Shown piece by piece: positions 52,811 through 61,959 of a stretch of 64,000 nucleotides of DNA. The position numbers and the translations under genes were made by a program. The stretch covers positions 62,001-126,000 of the forward strand of contig JASBZA010000004.1 of assembly GCA_029983685.1 (NCBI GenBank). Direction: 5' to 3'. Within the stretch, counting starts at the first letter, position 1, and every line of letters begins with the position of its first letter. A model generated the notes under the pieces. That model saw only the letters and a list, made by a program, of their open reading frames with translations, did not search any database and was not told the origin of the DNA. This DNA is from Oscillospiraceae bacterium. GTDB taxonomy: Bacteria > Bacillota > Clostridia > Saccharofermentanales > Fastidiosipilaceae.

Positions 52811-54277
52811 ATGAGAAAGAAAATAGCGGGTGCGTTGTCTATTTTGATGCTGGCCACTTCGTGTCTTACATCATGTAATGAGAAAAAACCTACACTTCGT
52901 GTATCGGTATTCGCACAAGAACATGAGAAAGCAATGTATGAAGAAGTCATTAAGCAATTTGAAGAAGAAAAACAAGTAGACGTTGATTTTCAGGTTGCTG
53001 GTGATCAGTATTGGCCGGAATTAGAAGCTGCATTGACAGCAAATACGGCACCGGATGTTTTTTATCTTGGCGTGGGTGATGTGAAAAAACGTGTATGGGC
53101 GGACAAAGTTGCACCTTTAAATGACTTATTAGATGAGAATACATTATCTAATATTTGGCCGGAAGCTTTGAATCTTTATCGCTTTGACGAAGAGAAAAAC
53201 ATTTTGGGAGAAGGTAATATATGGGCACTGCCAAAAGATTTCTCTGCAGTATCGATGACTGTAAACAAAGCTATTTTAGAAAAGCGTCGACCTGAGATTG
53301 AAAAACTTGTTCAAAATGGTATCTTGCCTTTCTATCCCGAAATTGACGCTAAGGGAAACTTACCCGTATATACTTTTACAGAATTTGCAAAATTGTGCAA
53401 AGCGTTAACATTTACAGACGATAGTTTACCTGAAACAGCTGGATCAAACGATGTCTATGGTACTCATTTGTGGGAGGACTTTACCTTACAGCCATTTATT
53501 TGGGGAGCTGAAGGAACGTATTTGAATGAAGAACATACTAAGGTTCAACTTAATTCCCCTGAATTTATTGAAGGCTATGAAGGTTTCATGAAGATTGTAG
53601 AAGAGAAGGGATCAGGCCTTTCCACTGACGAGACTACTGGTTACCTGAAGTTTTTATCAGGAAGAGTAGCGTATTTTCCTTGTGGAACGTGGGATGTAGG
53701 TGCATTTCAAGCTATTGAAGATGATGAAACCGTCAATCCCAATAAAAATTGGTTTGACTTCGACTTAGCACCTTGGCCCATTAGCGATAAATTTTCAGAC
53801 CTCAGTATTGAAGAGCGACAAGATAAGTGGTTCGGAAGAATTGACTCCATTGGCTATGCAGTTTCGAAAAATTCGAAAAATAAAGAATTAGCTGCTGAGT
53901 TAGCTTACCTCCTGTCTGCAGATGAACAGGTTCAACGCTTTATAGCTGAGAGGGGCGGGCAGGTTCCTAACTTAGTAGACATGGCAGAAAATGAATATTT
54001 AACAGATGATAAATATTTCCCTGAAAACAGGAAAATATTTGTAGATATGCTGTCCGGAAAAAACGGTAGAAGAATACCCACATCGTATACCTTTAATGGA
54101 GTTTGGCACACTGAAGGCTTTATATCGGGTGTAGATAGTGTTTGGTCTTACTATGAGAAAAGTGATAAAGGTGTAGAACCAATGAATGTAAGTGATTATT
54201 GCAATAGTATTCAAGATAAGGCACAGGAACTACTTGATCAGTCCATTGAGGATGAGAAAAACATAATGCCGAATTAA
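52811..54277 (+). CDS. Sugar ABC transporter substrate-binding lipoprotein
   Basis: A 488-residue family 1 extracellular solute-binding protein. The signal peptide ends in the lipobox LTSC (cysteine at about residue 22). The mature protein begins KPTLRVSVFAQEHEKAMYEEVIKQFEEEKQVDVDFQVAG and later carries FPCGTWDVGAF and VAELAYLLSADEQVQRF-like segments typical of oligosaccharide binders. CAGGAGGTA precedes the ATG. From context it binds arabino-oligosaccharides. A stable hairpin separates it from the permease genes, which can raise its level relative to them. Confidence 0.9.
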   Translation: MRKKIAGALSILMLATSCLTSCNEKKPTLRVSVFAQEHEKAMYEEVIKQFEEEKQVDVDFQVAGDQYWPELEAALTANTAPDVFYLGVGDVKKRVWADKVAPLNDLLDENTLSNIWPEALNLYRFDEEKNILGEGNIWALPKDFSAVSMTVNKAILEKRRPEIEKLVQNGILPFYPEIDAKGNLPVYTFTEFAKLCKALTFTDDSLPETAGSNDVYGTHLWEDFTLQPFIWGAEGTYLNEEHTKVQLNSPEFIEGYEGFMKIVEEKGSGLSTDETTGYLKFLSGRVAYFPCGTWDVGAFQAIEDDETVNPNKNWFDFDLAPWPISDKFSDLSIEERQDKWFGRIDSIGYAVSKNSKNKELAAELAYLLSADEQVQRFIAERGGQVPNLVDMAENEYLTDDKYFPENRKIFVDMLSGKNGRRIPTSYTFNGVWHTEGFISGVDSVWSYYEKSDKGVEPMNVSDYCNSIQDKAQELLDQSIEDEKNIMPN

Positions 54278-54290
54278 ATACAAGGACTTT

Positions 54291-54321
54291 GAATTAATCC
54301 GGTTAATAACCGGATTAATTC
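54291..54321 (+). repeat. Perfect 31-base palindromic hairpin between binding protein and permease
   Basis: GAATTAATCCGGTTA and TAACCGGATTAATTC flank a single A. As RNA it gives a 12-bp stem with a 7-base loop. No T-run follows, so it is not a normal terminator; it may block 3' exonucleases and set protein ratios, as REP hairpins do after malE-type genes. Confidence 0.7.
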
Positions 54322-54339
54322 ATTAATATAGGGGCTAAT

Positions 54340-55239
54340 ATGAGAGCGAAAAAAACGAGTTCAATAAAAAAAGTAGACGCATTTTGGGGGTATACTTTTA
54401 TTATCATTCCATTTGTGGGTTTGATTCTTTTTTCTATAATTCCTTTGATAATGACAATATATGCGTCATTAACAGCTTGGCCACTTGGTCAATCTTTTTT
54501 CGATGCGAAATTTATCGGATTAAAAAACTACAAAGAATTATTTCATGCAGACTTATTCTGGAAAAGTTTAGGTAATACATTCTTTTACATGATTGGTATT
54601 CCTATTGGTTTATTTTTATCACTCATATTCGCAAACTTAATGAATAGAGGTACTGGTTATGAAAATACATTCAGAGTGATTTTTTATGTGCCAGTTGTAA
54701 CAAGTATTGTTGCAGTTAGTTTTGTTTTTCAACGTTTGTTTATGAGTGATGGAGGCGTTATAAATACATTTTTGCAAAACATTGGAGTTACTAACCCTCC
54801 AAACTGGTTAGGCCACCCCCAATACACCAAGTGGGTAATTATAATAATGTCAGTTTGGAAAGGTTTGGGATCATCAATTATTCTGTATATTGCCGGAATG
54901 CAGGGAATTTCAAACAGCTATTATGAGGCTGCTACCATTGATGGTGCAACTGGGTTAAAAATGTTTCGATACATAACCTTACCATTGTTGAAACCTGTAA
55001 CCTTTTATTTGATAGTTACTTCTGTTATCGGTGGAGCCCAAATGTATGTTGAGCCACGTCTAATATTTGCAGCAAACGGTCCTGCTAATAGTACGTTTAC
55101 AACTGTTATTTATTTATATGACTACACTTTTAGCAATTCTAGAGCAGGTTATGGCTCTGCTATTGCAGTTGTTCTTGGTGTTATTGTTTTCGGGCTTACT
55201 GCTTTACAGCTTTATGTTAATAGGAGGACTTCAAAATGA
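54340..55239 (+). CDS. Sugar ABC transporter permease, MalF/AraP-like
   Basis: A 299-residue inner-membrane protein with six predicted helices (from about residue 17 and again at 75-97, 110-132, 164-186, 210-230, 268-290). The EAA loop reads YYEAATIDGATGLKMFRYITLPLLKP. It is the first of a MalF/MalG-type pair: GGGGCTA precedes the ATG, and the stop overlaps the next gene by 4 bases (ATGA). No ATPase is encoded in the cluster, so a shared MsmX-like ATPase elsewhere is expected. Confidence 0.92.
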   Translation: MRAKKTSSIKKVDAFWGYTFIIIPFVGLILFSIIPLIMTIYASLTAWPLGQSFFDAKFIGLKNYKELFHADLFWKSLGNTFFYMIGIPIGLFLSLIFANLMNRGTGYENTFRVIFYVPVVTSIVAVSFVFQRLFMSDGGVINTFLQNIGVTNPPNWLGHPQYTKWVIIIMSVWKGLGSSIILYIAGMQGISNSYYEAATIDGATGLKMFRYITLPLLKPVTFYLIVTSVIGGAQMYVEPRLIFAANGPANSTFTTVIYLYDYTFSNSRAGYGSAIAVVLGVIVFGLTALQLYVNRRTSK

Positions 55240-56066
55240 AAAAGAAGAAACTGATTGCAGATGTTCTTATTTTTATTCTTCTCTCCTTGACAGCTATTAT
55301 CATGCTTTACCCTTTTATTTGGATGATTTTTACATCATTTAAACCTAAGTTACACGTGTATTTAACTGGACTTTTGCCTGAAGTGTGGGACTTTTCGAGT
55401 TATGTTCAAATTTGGAAAGAAATCCCTCTCTTACGGGGCTTTCTCAATACTCTGCTTTATTCGATTCCGCCGGTATTAATTGGTACATTTGTTAGTGGGG
55501 CAGCAGCATTTTCATTTGCTAAGATTCGCTTTAAAGGACGCGACATGCTTTTTCTCATGCTTCTAATTGGCCTTATGATTCCATTTCCCTCTATTATGAT
55601 TCCACAATTTGTGATGTTCAGTAGGATGGGGCTCCTCATGGGACCATGGACATTAATTTTACCTAAACTTTTTGGTAATATTGCAATGATATTTTTCATG
55701 AGGCAGATAATTATAGGGATTCCGGATTCATTAATTGACGCTGCGAAAATTGATGGTTGTAATTATTTTGAGACATACGTTAGAGTGATTTTGCCTGTTA
55801 TAGCGCCTGCGCTATCAGCACATGGTATTTTGTGGTTTATTGCAGCGTGGAATGATTATTTAGCTCCGACTATTTTTGTTAAGAATCCAATTTGGCAGCC
55901 AGTGACAGTAATGATTGCAAAATTTAATGAACAATATGCTATCAACACTCACGTTCCAAGGATTATGGCAGGCTCAGTATTACTGGTATTACCTGTTCTT
56001 GTTATTTATGGTATTTTCCAACGATTTATTATTGGTTCATTTATGTTTTCTGGTATGAAGGAGTAA
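55236..56066 (+). CDS. Sugar ABC transporter permease, MalG/AraQ-like
   Basis: A 276-residue permease with six helices and the EAA loop LIDAAKIDGCNYFETYVRVILPVIAPAL (quoted in part as DAAKIDG...ILPVIAP). It overlaps the preceding permease by 4 bases and is followed after 2 bases by the kinase gene. The C-terminal RFIIGSFMFSGMKE is the usual MalG-type end, where residues contact the ATPase. AT-rich composition ends at this gene; the next gene returns to the composition of the housekeeping genes. Confidence 0.92.
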   Translation: MKKKKLIADVLIFILLSLTAIIMLYPFIWMIFTSFKPKLHVYLTGLLPEVWDFSSYVQIWKEIPLLRGFLNTLLYSIPPVLIGTFVSGAAAFSFAKIRFKGRDMLFLMLLIGLMIPFPSIMIPQFVMFSRMGLLMGPWTLILPKLFGNIAMIFFMRQIIIGIPDSLIDAAKIDGCNYFETYVRVILPVIAPALSAHGILWFIAAWNDYLAPTIFVKNPIWQPVTVMIAKFNEQYAINTHVPRIMAGSVLLVLPVLVIYGIFQRFIIGSFMFSGMKE

Positions 56067-56068
56067 AA

Positions 56069-57631
56069 ATGCAAGGTTATAGTCTAGGAATCGAATTAGG
56101 ATCAACCCGGATAAAGGCCGTTTTGGTCGACGAAAATGCCCAGACCGTTTGTACAGCGGTCTATGACTGGGAGGATGGTCTGGTAGACGGTTATTGGTCT
56201 TATAATTTAGAGGATGTAAAAACCGGACTCCAATCTGTCTATAAGTCTATAGCAGAGGCCTATTCAAAGTTGAAGGGAAGCCCTTTGACCCACCTGGATT
56301 CCGTCGGCGTATCGGCCATGATGCACGGTTATCTGGCCTTTGACAAAGACGGCAAGCAGCTGGTGCCTTTTAGGACCTGGCGTAACACCAATACCGGTCC
56401 GGCCAGCAAGAAGCTTTCGGAGCTTTTTGCCTTTAATATGCCGCATAGGTGGAGTATCTGCCATTATTACCAAGCTGTCCTGAACGGTGAAGACCATGTG
56501 GGAGAGGTATGTAAGCTACACACCTTGGCGTCCTATGTACATTATCTTTTGACCGGCGAGTACGTCATCGGAATCGGTGATGCGTCGGGTATGTTCCCCA
56601 TTTCACCCGAAACGCATGATTATGATGAGAGGCGAGCAGAACTTTTCAATGGATTGCCGGAAATCCAAAAGATGGGTAAAAAGGTGCAAGATATTCTGCC
56701 CAAAGTCCTATTAGCCGGCCATTCGGGAGGAAAACTCACTGAGAAAGGCGCCGCTTTTTTAGACCCTGACGGGCATTTGCAAGCCGGAGCGCTATGCTGT
56801 CCACCCGAAGGGGATGCTGGAACCGGCATGGTGGCGACCAATGCGGTCCGTGAAGGCACGGGAAATGTTTCTTGTGGTACATCCATTTTTTCCATGATTG
56901 TCTTGGAAAAAGCCTTGAAGGCTTACTATCCGGAGATTGATATTGTGACAACGCCCAATGGTAAAGATGTAGCCATGGTGCACTGTAATAACGGGACGCC
57001 CGAGTTGGATGATTGGATTACTATGTTCCGCCAATTGATGACCTATGGCGGCGTAGAGGTTCCCGTGGATGAAGCCTATAACTATCTGTTCAATTTAGCC
57101 TTAGAAGCCGATAAGGCTTGTGGTGGTATTAAGGCCTTCAATTATTTGGCCGCCGAACCCGTGGCCAAAATCGAAAAGCCCTATCCGCTTTATTACCGCA
57201 CACCGGACAGCCGCCTAAATGCGGAAAATTTCCTTTTGGCCCAACTTTATGCCATTTTTGCTTCGCTTAAAATCGGCATGGACTTGTTAAAGGAAGAGCA
57301 GGTGCCCATTCATAAACTGGTAGGGCACGGAGGGGTTTTCAAGACGAAAAAGGTTATGGCGAAAATCCTGGCTTCCATTTTAGAGGCACCGGTAGCGACC
57401 TATGATTCGGCCGGAGAAGGCGGAGCCTGGGGCATTGCGGTTTTGGCCCGTTATGCCTATGAAAAGTCGGAAGACTCCTTTGAAACGTATGTCGATAAAA
57501 TTTTTGAGAAAAACAATCGGGCTACGATCGAAGAACCGGATGCGGAAATTGTACAAGGTTTTGCCCAATATTTTGCTTCTTATAAGAAGAGTTTAGAAAA
57601 GCTAAGAGCCTTACAGGCATTAAAGATTTAA
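56069..57631 (+). CDS. araB: FGGY-family carbohydrate kinase, probable L-ribulokinase
   Basis: A 520-residue ASKHA-fold kinase: N-terminal phosphate loop LGIELGSTRIKAVLVDE, then GVSAMMHGYLAFDKDGKQLVPFRTWRNTNT, the ATP-side GTGNVSCGTSIF, and GHGGVFKTKKVMAKILASIL near the end. Placement between the importer and araA supports ribulokinase (L-ribulose to L-ribulose-5-phosphate), although sequence alone fits xylulokinase-type kinases too. The ATG follows the permease stop by 2 bases. The G+C content is higher than in the seven kilobases upstream. Confidence 0.85.
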   Translation: MQGYSLGIELGSTRIKAVLVDENAQTVCTAVYDWEDGLVDGYWSYNLEDVKTGLQSVYKSIAEAYSKLKGSPLTHLDSVGVSAMMHGYLAFDKDGKQLVPFRTWRNTNTGPASKKLSELFAFNMPHRWSICHYYQAVLNGEDHVGEVCKLHTLASYVHYLLTGEYVIGIGDASGMFPISPETHDYDERRAELFNGLPEIQKMGKKVQDILPKVLLAGHSGGKLTEKGAAFLDPDGHLQAGALCCPPEGDAGTGMVATNAVREGTGNVSCGTSIFSMIVLEKALKAYYPEIDIVTTPNGKDVAMVHCNNGTPELDDWITMFRQLMTYGGVEVPVDEAYNYLFNLALEADKACGGIKAFNYLAAEPVAKIEKPYPLYYRTPDSRLNAENFLLAQLYAIFASLKIGMDLLKEEQVPIHKLVGHGGVFKTKKVMAKILASILEAPVATYDSAGEGGAWGIAVLARYAYEKSEDSFETYVDKIFEKNNRATIEEPDAEIVQGFAQYFASYKKSLEKLRALQALKI

Positions 57632-57674
57632 GAAAATATTAAAATCAATAGACTTGTAGAGAAAGGAAAACATT

Positions 57675-59144
57675 ATGCAGTTTAAAGATTTAGAATTTTG
57701 GTTTATTGTCGGTAGTCAATTCTTATACGGAGAAGAGACCTTACGTCATGTAGAAGAAGATGCCAAGATCATGGTGGAGGAGATGAATAAATCCGGTAAC
57801 CTACCCCTTCCTGTTCGTTATAAGACGACGGTCAAGACATGTGAGGACGCGTCTGATATCATTGCCCAAGCTAATTATGACAAAGCCTGTGCCGGGATTA
57901 TCGTCTTTTGCCATACCTTTTCACCGTCCAAAATGTGGATCAACGGCTTGGTCGCTTTGCAAAAACCTTATTTACACTTTCATAGCCAATTCTTAAGCAC
58001 GATTCCCAACGAAGAAATTAACATGGATTATATGAACCTCCACCAAAGTGCCCATGGCGACCGGGAACATGCCTTTATGGGAGCTCGTCTGGACTTGAAA
58101 CGCAAAATTGTCGTGGGCTATTGGAAAGATAAAGATGTTCAAGAGAAGATTGGCAAATGGATGCGGGCATCAGCGGGTGTAGCTTTTTCTAAACAACTCA
58201 AATTGGTACGTTTCGGTGATAATATGCGAGAAGTGGGTGTTACTGAAGGTGATAAAGTAGAGGCACAAATTAAGTTCGGCTGGCAGGTCAATACCTGGCC
58301 GGTAGGCGATTTGGTCCAAAAAATCCAATACGTTACCCAAGAGGAAGTAGACAAACAAGTCGAAGAATACGAGAAGCACTATGTCTATCAGATCGAGGAT
58401 AAAGAGGCCGTTCGTTATCAGGCTTTGGTCGAGCTGGGTATGAAGAAGATGCTTGAAGAACAGGGGGCACACGGTTTTACCAATACCTTTGAAAACCTTT
58501 ACGGTATGGAACAGCTACCGGGCCTGGCTACACAAGATTTGATGCGCCAAGGTTACGGCTTCGGTGCCGAAGGCGACTGGAAGGTCTCGGCTATGACCGC
58601 CATTATTAAGTTTATGTCCGAAGGCCTAACGGGAGGCAACTCTTTTATAGAAGACTATACCTATGATTTCGAAGCAGGCTTGGCCCTGGGAGCCCATATG
58701 TTGGAAGTTTGCCCCACTATTGCGACCGACAAGGCCCTGATTGAGGTCCACCCTCTGGGAATCGGCGGTAAGAAGGACCCGGCAAGGCTGGTCTTTGAGG
58801 GGAAAGAAGGTCCGGCATGTTTGGCTTCTCTGGTCCAAATGGGGAATCGCTTCAGACTCTTGGTACACGAAATTGACTGTGTCAAGCCTCATAAGGACAT
58901 GCCCAATCTGCCGACAGCGCGTGTGATGTGGGAAGCTAAGCCCAATTTGGCAGACGGCGCCAAAGCCTGGATGCTGGCCGGCGGCGCCCACCATTCGACC
59001 TTAACCTATGATTTGGACTTTGAAGTATTACAGGACTTCTGCCGCATTATGGATATCGAATGTGTACACATTAATGCCGATACCGACCCGGATAAACTGG
59101 AAGAAGAGCTCTTCCTAAAGGATATTGCTTGGAAATTAAAATGA
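57675..59144 (+). CDS. araA: L-arabinose isomerase
   Basis: Converts L-arabinose to L-ribulose. The 489-residue protein starts with FKDLEFWFIVGSQFLYGEETL, the usual AraA opening, and shows the metal-binding glutamate and histidine segments (GFGAEGDWKVSAM; EVHPLGIGGKKDPARLVF; GGAHHSTLTY). Length is normal (about 490). GAGAAAGGAAA precedes the ATG. It overlaps the GH127 gene by 4 bases (ATGA). araD is not found in the window. Confidence 0.96.
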   Translation: MQFKDLEFWFIVGSQFLYGEETLRHVEEDAKIMVEEMNKSGNLPLPVRYKTTVKTCEDASDIIAQANYDKACAGIIVFCHTFSPSKMWINGLVALQKPYLHFHSQFLSTIPNEEINMDYMNLHQSAHGDREHAFMGARLDLKRKIVVGYWKDKDVQEKIGKWMRASAGVAFSKQLKLVRFGDNMREVGVTEGDKVEAQIKFGWQVNTWPVGDLVQKIQYVTQEEVDKQVEEYEKHYVYQIEDKEAVRYQALVELGMKKMLEEQGAHGFTNTFENLYGMEQLPGLATQDLMRQGYGFGAEGDWKVSAMTAIIKFMSEGLTGGNSFIEDYTYDFEAGLALGAHMLEVCPTIATDKALIEVHPLGIGGKKDPARLVFEGKEGPACLASLVQMGNRFRLLVHEIDCVKPHKDMPNLPTARVMWEAKPNLADGAKAWMLAGGAHHSTLTYDLDFEVLQDFCRIMDIECVHINADTDPDKLEEELFLKDIAWKLK

Positions 59145-61087
59145 AATGTTTAAAAGAAGCGGATATCAAAAATGTCCGTATAGATGATTTCTACTGGAAT
59201 CAATACGCCCAACTGGTAGACGATGTTATTCTCGACTACCAGTGGGAGCTTATGCATGATCGGGTAGAGGGGGCCGAAAAAAGCTACTGTATCCAAAACT
59301 TTGAGATTGCAGCGGGCCTTAAAGAAGGTGAGCATAAAGGGGCGGTTTTCCAGGATACGGATTTGGCCAAATGGCTAGAAGCTGCGTCTTATGCTTTGGC
59401 CAAAAAGGACAATCCTGCTTTGGAGAAAAAAGTCGACTCAGCCATTTCGCTCTTAGCCCAAGCGCAGGAGAAAGACGGCTATTTAAATACCTACTACACA
59501 ATCACCGGCAAAAAAAGATGGTCTAATCTCTTTGAGAACCATGAACTTTATACCGCCGGGCACTTTATAGAGGCGGCGGTGGCCCATTATTCGGCGACGG
59601 GAAAAAAGACACTCTTAGATCTTATGGTGAAATTTGCGGATCTCATTGCGGAGGTTTTCGGCAAGGGCGAAAAGCAACTTCACGGCTATCCGGGCCATCC
59701 TGAAATTGAATTGGCACTGGTTAGACTCTACAAGGTAACAGCTAATAAAAAGTACCTGGACCTGGCATATTTCTTTGTGCTCGAGAGAGGGAAGAAGCCG
59801 GTCTATTTTGAGACGGAAGAGACCTATCGGGCTAAGCAGTTTCGGATACCGGGCTTTAATGATTTTGGCTTGGATTATTGTCAAGCGCACTTACCCATTA
59901 GGGAACAAAAAACAGCGGAAGGGCATGCGGTTCGGGCTTTATACTTGTACACAGCCATGGCTGATTTAGCTTATGCCTATGAGGATATGGAACTCTTGGA
60001 GCAATGCAAAGAACTTTGGCAAAATATTGTGCAAAAACGTATGTACCTTACCGGCAGTGTGGGCCAGGCGGCGTACGGAGAGCGCTTTACCACGGATTAT
60101 GATTTGCCCAATAATAGCAATTATTCAGAATCTTGTGCCAGTATAGCGCTAATCTTCTTTTCTTATAGATTGTTCCGAATTACCGGAGATGCGTGCTATA
60201 TGGATATGGTGGAACAAGTGTTTTATAACACGTTGTTGTCGGGGCTGTCCCTGGACGGCCAACATTTTTTCTATGTTAATCCCTTAGAGTCTGTTCCCGA
60301 AATTATGCATAAAAATCCCACCTTCCGCCATATTGCAACCGTCAGACAGCGTTGGTTTAATTGTGCCTGTTGCCCGCCCAACATAGCCAGAACACTGGCG
60401 TCTATGGGGCAATATCTCTACAGCAGGTCAGACAACACCATATACATTAATATGTTTATCAGTAATGAGGCGACCTTGGCATTGGATTCGGGGCAGGTGC
60501 ACTTGGACTTAAAGGCTCATTATCCGGATACAGAGCAAATAGAGATTAGAGTCAGTCCTGAAAAAGCCAATCAGTCTTTTAGGCTGGCTATCCGTAAACC
60601 CCATTATGTTTCGTCCTTTACTATAATTATTAATAATGAAGATGTGACATACCAAGAAGATAAAGGCTATATCTTTATCGAGCGTTGTTGGGATAGGGAG
60701 GATCAGATTACGATTAATTATCCTTTGCCTTTCCGTTTTGTATATGCTAATCCCAAGGTACGGGATGATGCTCATAGGGTAGCGCTTATGAAAGGGCCCA
60801 GAGTGTACTGCTTGGAAGAAGTCGACAACGGGGACTATTTGGCTAACCTTAAGGTCAATCCTAAGCAGGATGTCCGGATTATCGAAGGGAAAGGCATTTT
60901 GGAAGGCATCTCTTTAGCAGGCTTAAAGGCCAAATCAATTTCGCTTACGGAGGGCACTTCAGATAAACTTTACTACGACTCGTCCGATGCTTTCTCGGTT
61001 GAAGATAAGGACATTACTTTGGTACCCTATGCTTCTTGGAATAATAGAGCTGAGGGTGAAATGTTGGTTTGGATGGCTGAAGATTAG
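59141..61087 (+). CDS. beta-L-arabinofuranosidase, GH127
   Basis: A 648-residue cytoplasmic (no signal peptide) glycosidase of the DUF1680/GH127 family, active on beta-linked L-arabinofuranose as found in plant extensins and arabinogalactan proteins. The alpha/alpha barrel carries YSESCASIA (zinc-ligand Glu and Cys) and CACCPPNIAR with the catalytic Cys pair at about residues 410-411. Beta-sandwich domains close the protein. The ATG at 59141 overlaps the araA stop; a TTG at 59129 is a poorer start. It widens the cluster's reach beyond arabinan. Confidence 0.92.
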   Translation: MKCLKEADIKNVRIDDFYWNQYAQLVDDVILDYQWELMHDRVEGAEKSYCIQNFEIAAGLKEGEHKGAVFQDTDLAKWLEAASYALAKKDNPALEKKVDSAISLLAQAQEKDGYLNTYYTITGKKRWSNLFENHELYTAGHFIEAAVAHYSATGKKTLLDLMVKFADLIAEVFGKGEKQLHGYPGHPEIELALVRLYKVTANKKYLDLAYFFVLERGKKPVYFETEETYRAKQFRIPGFNDFGLDYCQAHLPIREQKTAEGHAVRALYLYTAMADLAYAYEDMELLEQCKELWQNIVQKRMYLTGSVGQAAYGERFTTDYDLPNNSNYSESCASIALIFFSYRLFRITGDACYMDMVEQVFYNTLLSGLSLDGQHFFYVNPLESVPEIMHKNPTFRHIATVRQRWFNCACCPPNIARTLASMGQYLYSRSDNTIYINMFISNEATLALDSGQVHLDLKAHYPDTEQIEIRVSPEKANQSFRLAIRKPHYVSSFTIIINNEDVTYQEDKGYIFIERCWDREDQITINYPLPFRFVYANPKVRDDAHRVALMKGPRVYCLEEVDNGDYLANLKVNPKQDVRIIEGKGILEGISLAGLKAKSISLTEGTSDKLYYDSSDAFSVEDKDITLVPYASWNNRAEGEMLVWMAED

Positions 61088-61107
61088 CTTTGGGCTGACA
61101 GATGCGC

Positions 61108-61136
61108 TTGCATGTTGACCGGTTTCATGCTATCTT
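61108..61136 (+). promoter_or_regulatory. Promoter of the rplU-prp-rpmA transcript
   Basis: TTGCAT at 61108 and TATCTT at 61131 are 17 bases apart, with an upstream TGC giving an extended -10. Transcription would begin near 61143, leaving a leader of about 100 bases before rplU. Confidence 0.65.
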
Positions 61137-61142
61137 ACCTCG

Positions 61143-61241
61143 GTGACCGCATTTTATGGGTATTAATTTGGCCTGCTTTTGCTTGGGCCGAAACCTATCG
61201 AAGCGCGTCCCGAACATATAAGGGGAGGTACATGAAGGACT
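61143..61241 (+). ncRNA. Probable ribosomal protein L21 leader RNA
   Basis: The leader of rplU contains a GGCC-based stem-loop (about 61173-61194) and a conserved-looking tail GTCCCGAACATATAAGGGGAGG just before the start region (quoted in part as CCCGAAC and AAGGGGAGG). Firmicutes L21 leaders have this position and ending and mediate autoregulation. The family match was not computed. Confidence 0.5.
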
Positions 61242-61550
61242 ATGTACGCAATTATTAAGACAGGTGGCAAGCAGTACAAGGTCTCGTCCGGTGATGAGAT
61301 TTTTGTCGAGAAGCTTGCAGGTGAAGCAGGAGACAAGGTGGAATTTGACCAGGTCTTGGCTGTAGCAGGCGATGAGGATTTTAAGCTCGGTTCGGACTTA
61401 TCCGGCGTTAAGGTTTCCGGTGAGATTGTCAAGCAAGGCAGAGGCAAGAAGATTCGTGTATTTAAGTATAAGCCTAAGAAGGGTTATAGACGCACACAGG
61501 GTCACCGCCAGCCTTACAGCTTGGTGAGAATCGAGGATATTTCACTCTAA
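61242..61550 (+). CDS. rplU: 50S ribosomal protein L21
   Basis: A 102-residue ribosomal protein beginning MYAIIKTGGKQYKVSSGDE, with the conserved C-terminal RRTQGHRQPYSLVRIEDI. It heads the canonical rplU-prp-rpmA-obg cluster. The leader carries an L21-type regulatory RNA candidate. Length is standard (about 103). Confidence 0.97.
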   Translation: MYAIIKTGGKQYKVSSGDEIFVEKLAGEAGDKVEFDQVLAVAGDEDFKLGSDLSGVKVSGEIVKQGRGKKIRVFKYKPKKGYRRTQGHRQPYSLVRIEDISL

Positions 61551-61563
61551 GCAGAGGGTAGAT

Positions 61564-61911
61564 GTGATTTCAATCTGCTGGTTGGAAGATTCAAGCCATC
61601 GAGTAGGCTTTATCTGCGAAGGTCATGCCGGTTACAGAGAACCGGGAGAAACAGACGAGGTCTGTGCGGCGATTACCGCTTTGGCCGGAAACTTAGTTAC
61701 AGCTTGGACAGATATCTTGAACTTAGATGTTACATATCAGTTTGAGTCCGGTTTGCTTTATGGCAGAATAGAGAAGAAAGAAGAGATTTCGCAAGCGACT
61801 TGGGATAAGGCGGATTTATTATTAGAGAGCTTTATCTTGGGCTGTAAGCAGATTGAATTAAGCTATGGGAGCCAATACATCAGCGTAACGGAGCCCAGGC
61901 GAATTGCCTGA
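61564..61911 (+). CDS. prp: Ribosomal-processing cysteine protease Prp
   Basis: A 115-residue protease that removes the N-terminal extension of L27. It has the His in GHAGY and the Cys in DEVCAAITAL, the catalytic pair, about 12 residues apart. The start is GTG, preceded by AGAGGGTA. Its place between rplU and rpmA is conserved in Firmicutes and Fusobacteria. Its substrate, L27 with an extension, is encoded next. Confidence 0.93.
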   Translation: MISICWLEDSSHRVGFICEGHAGYREPGETDEVCAAITALAGNLVTAWTDILNLDVTYQFESGLLYGRIEKKEEISQATWDKADLLLESFILGCKQIELSYGSQYISVTEPRRIA

Positions 61912-61959
61912 AATAGCAATAATGAAGAGAATAATAGAAGACTTGGAACGGAGGTCATT

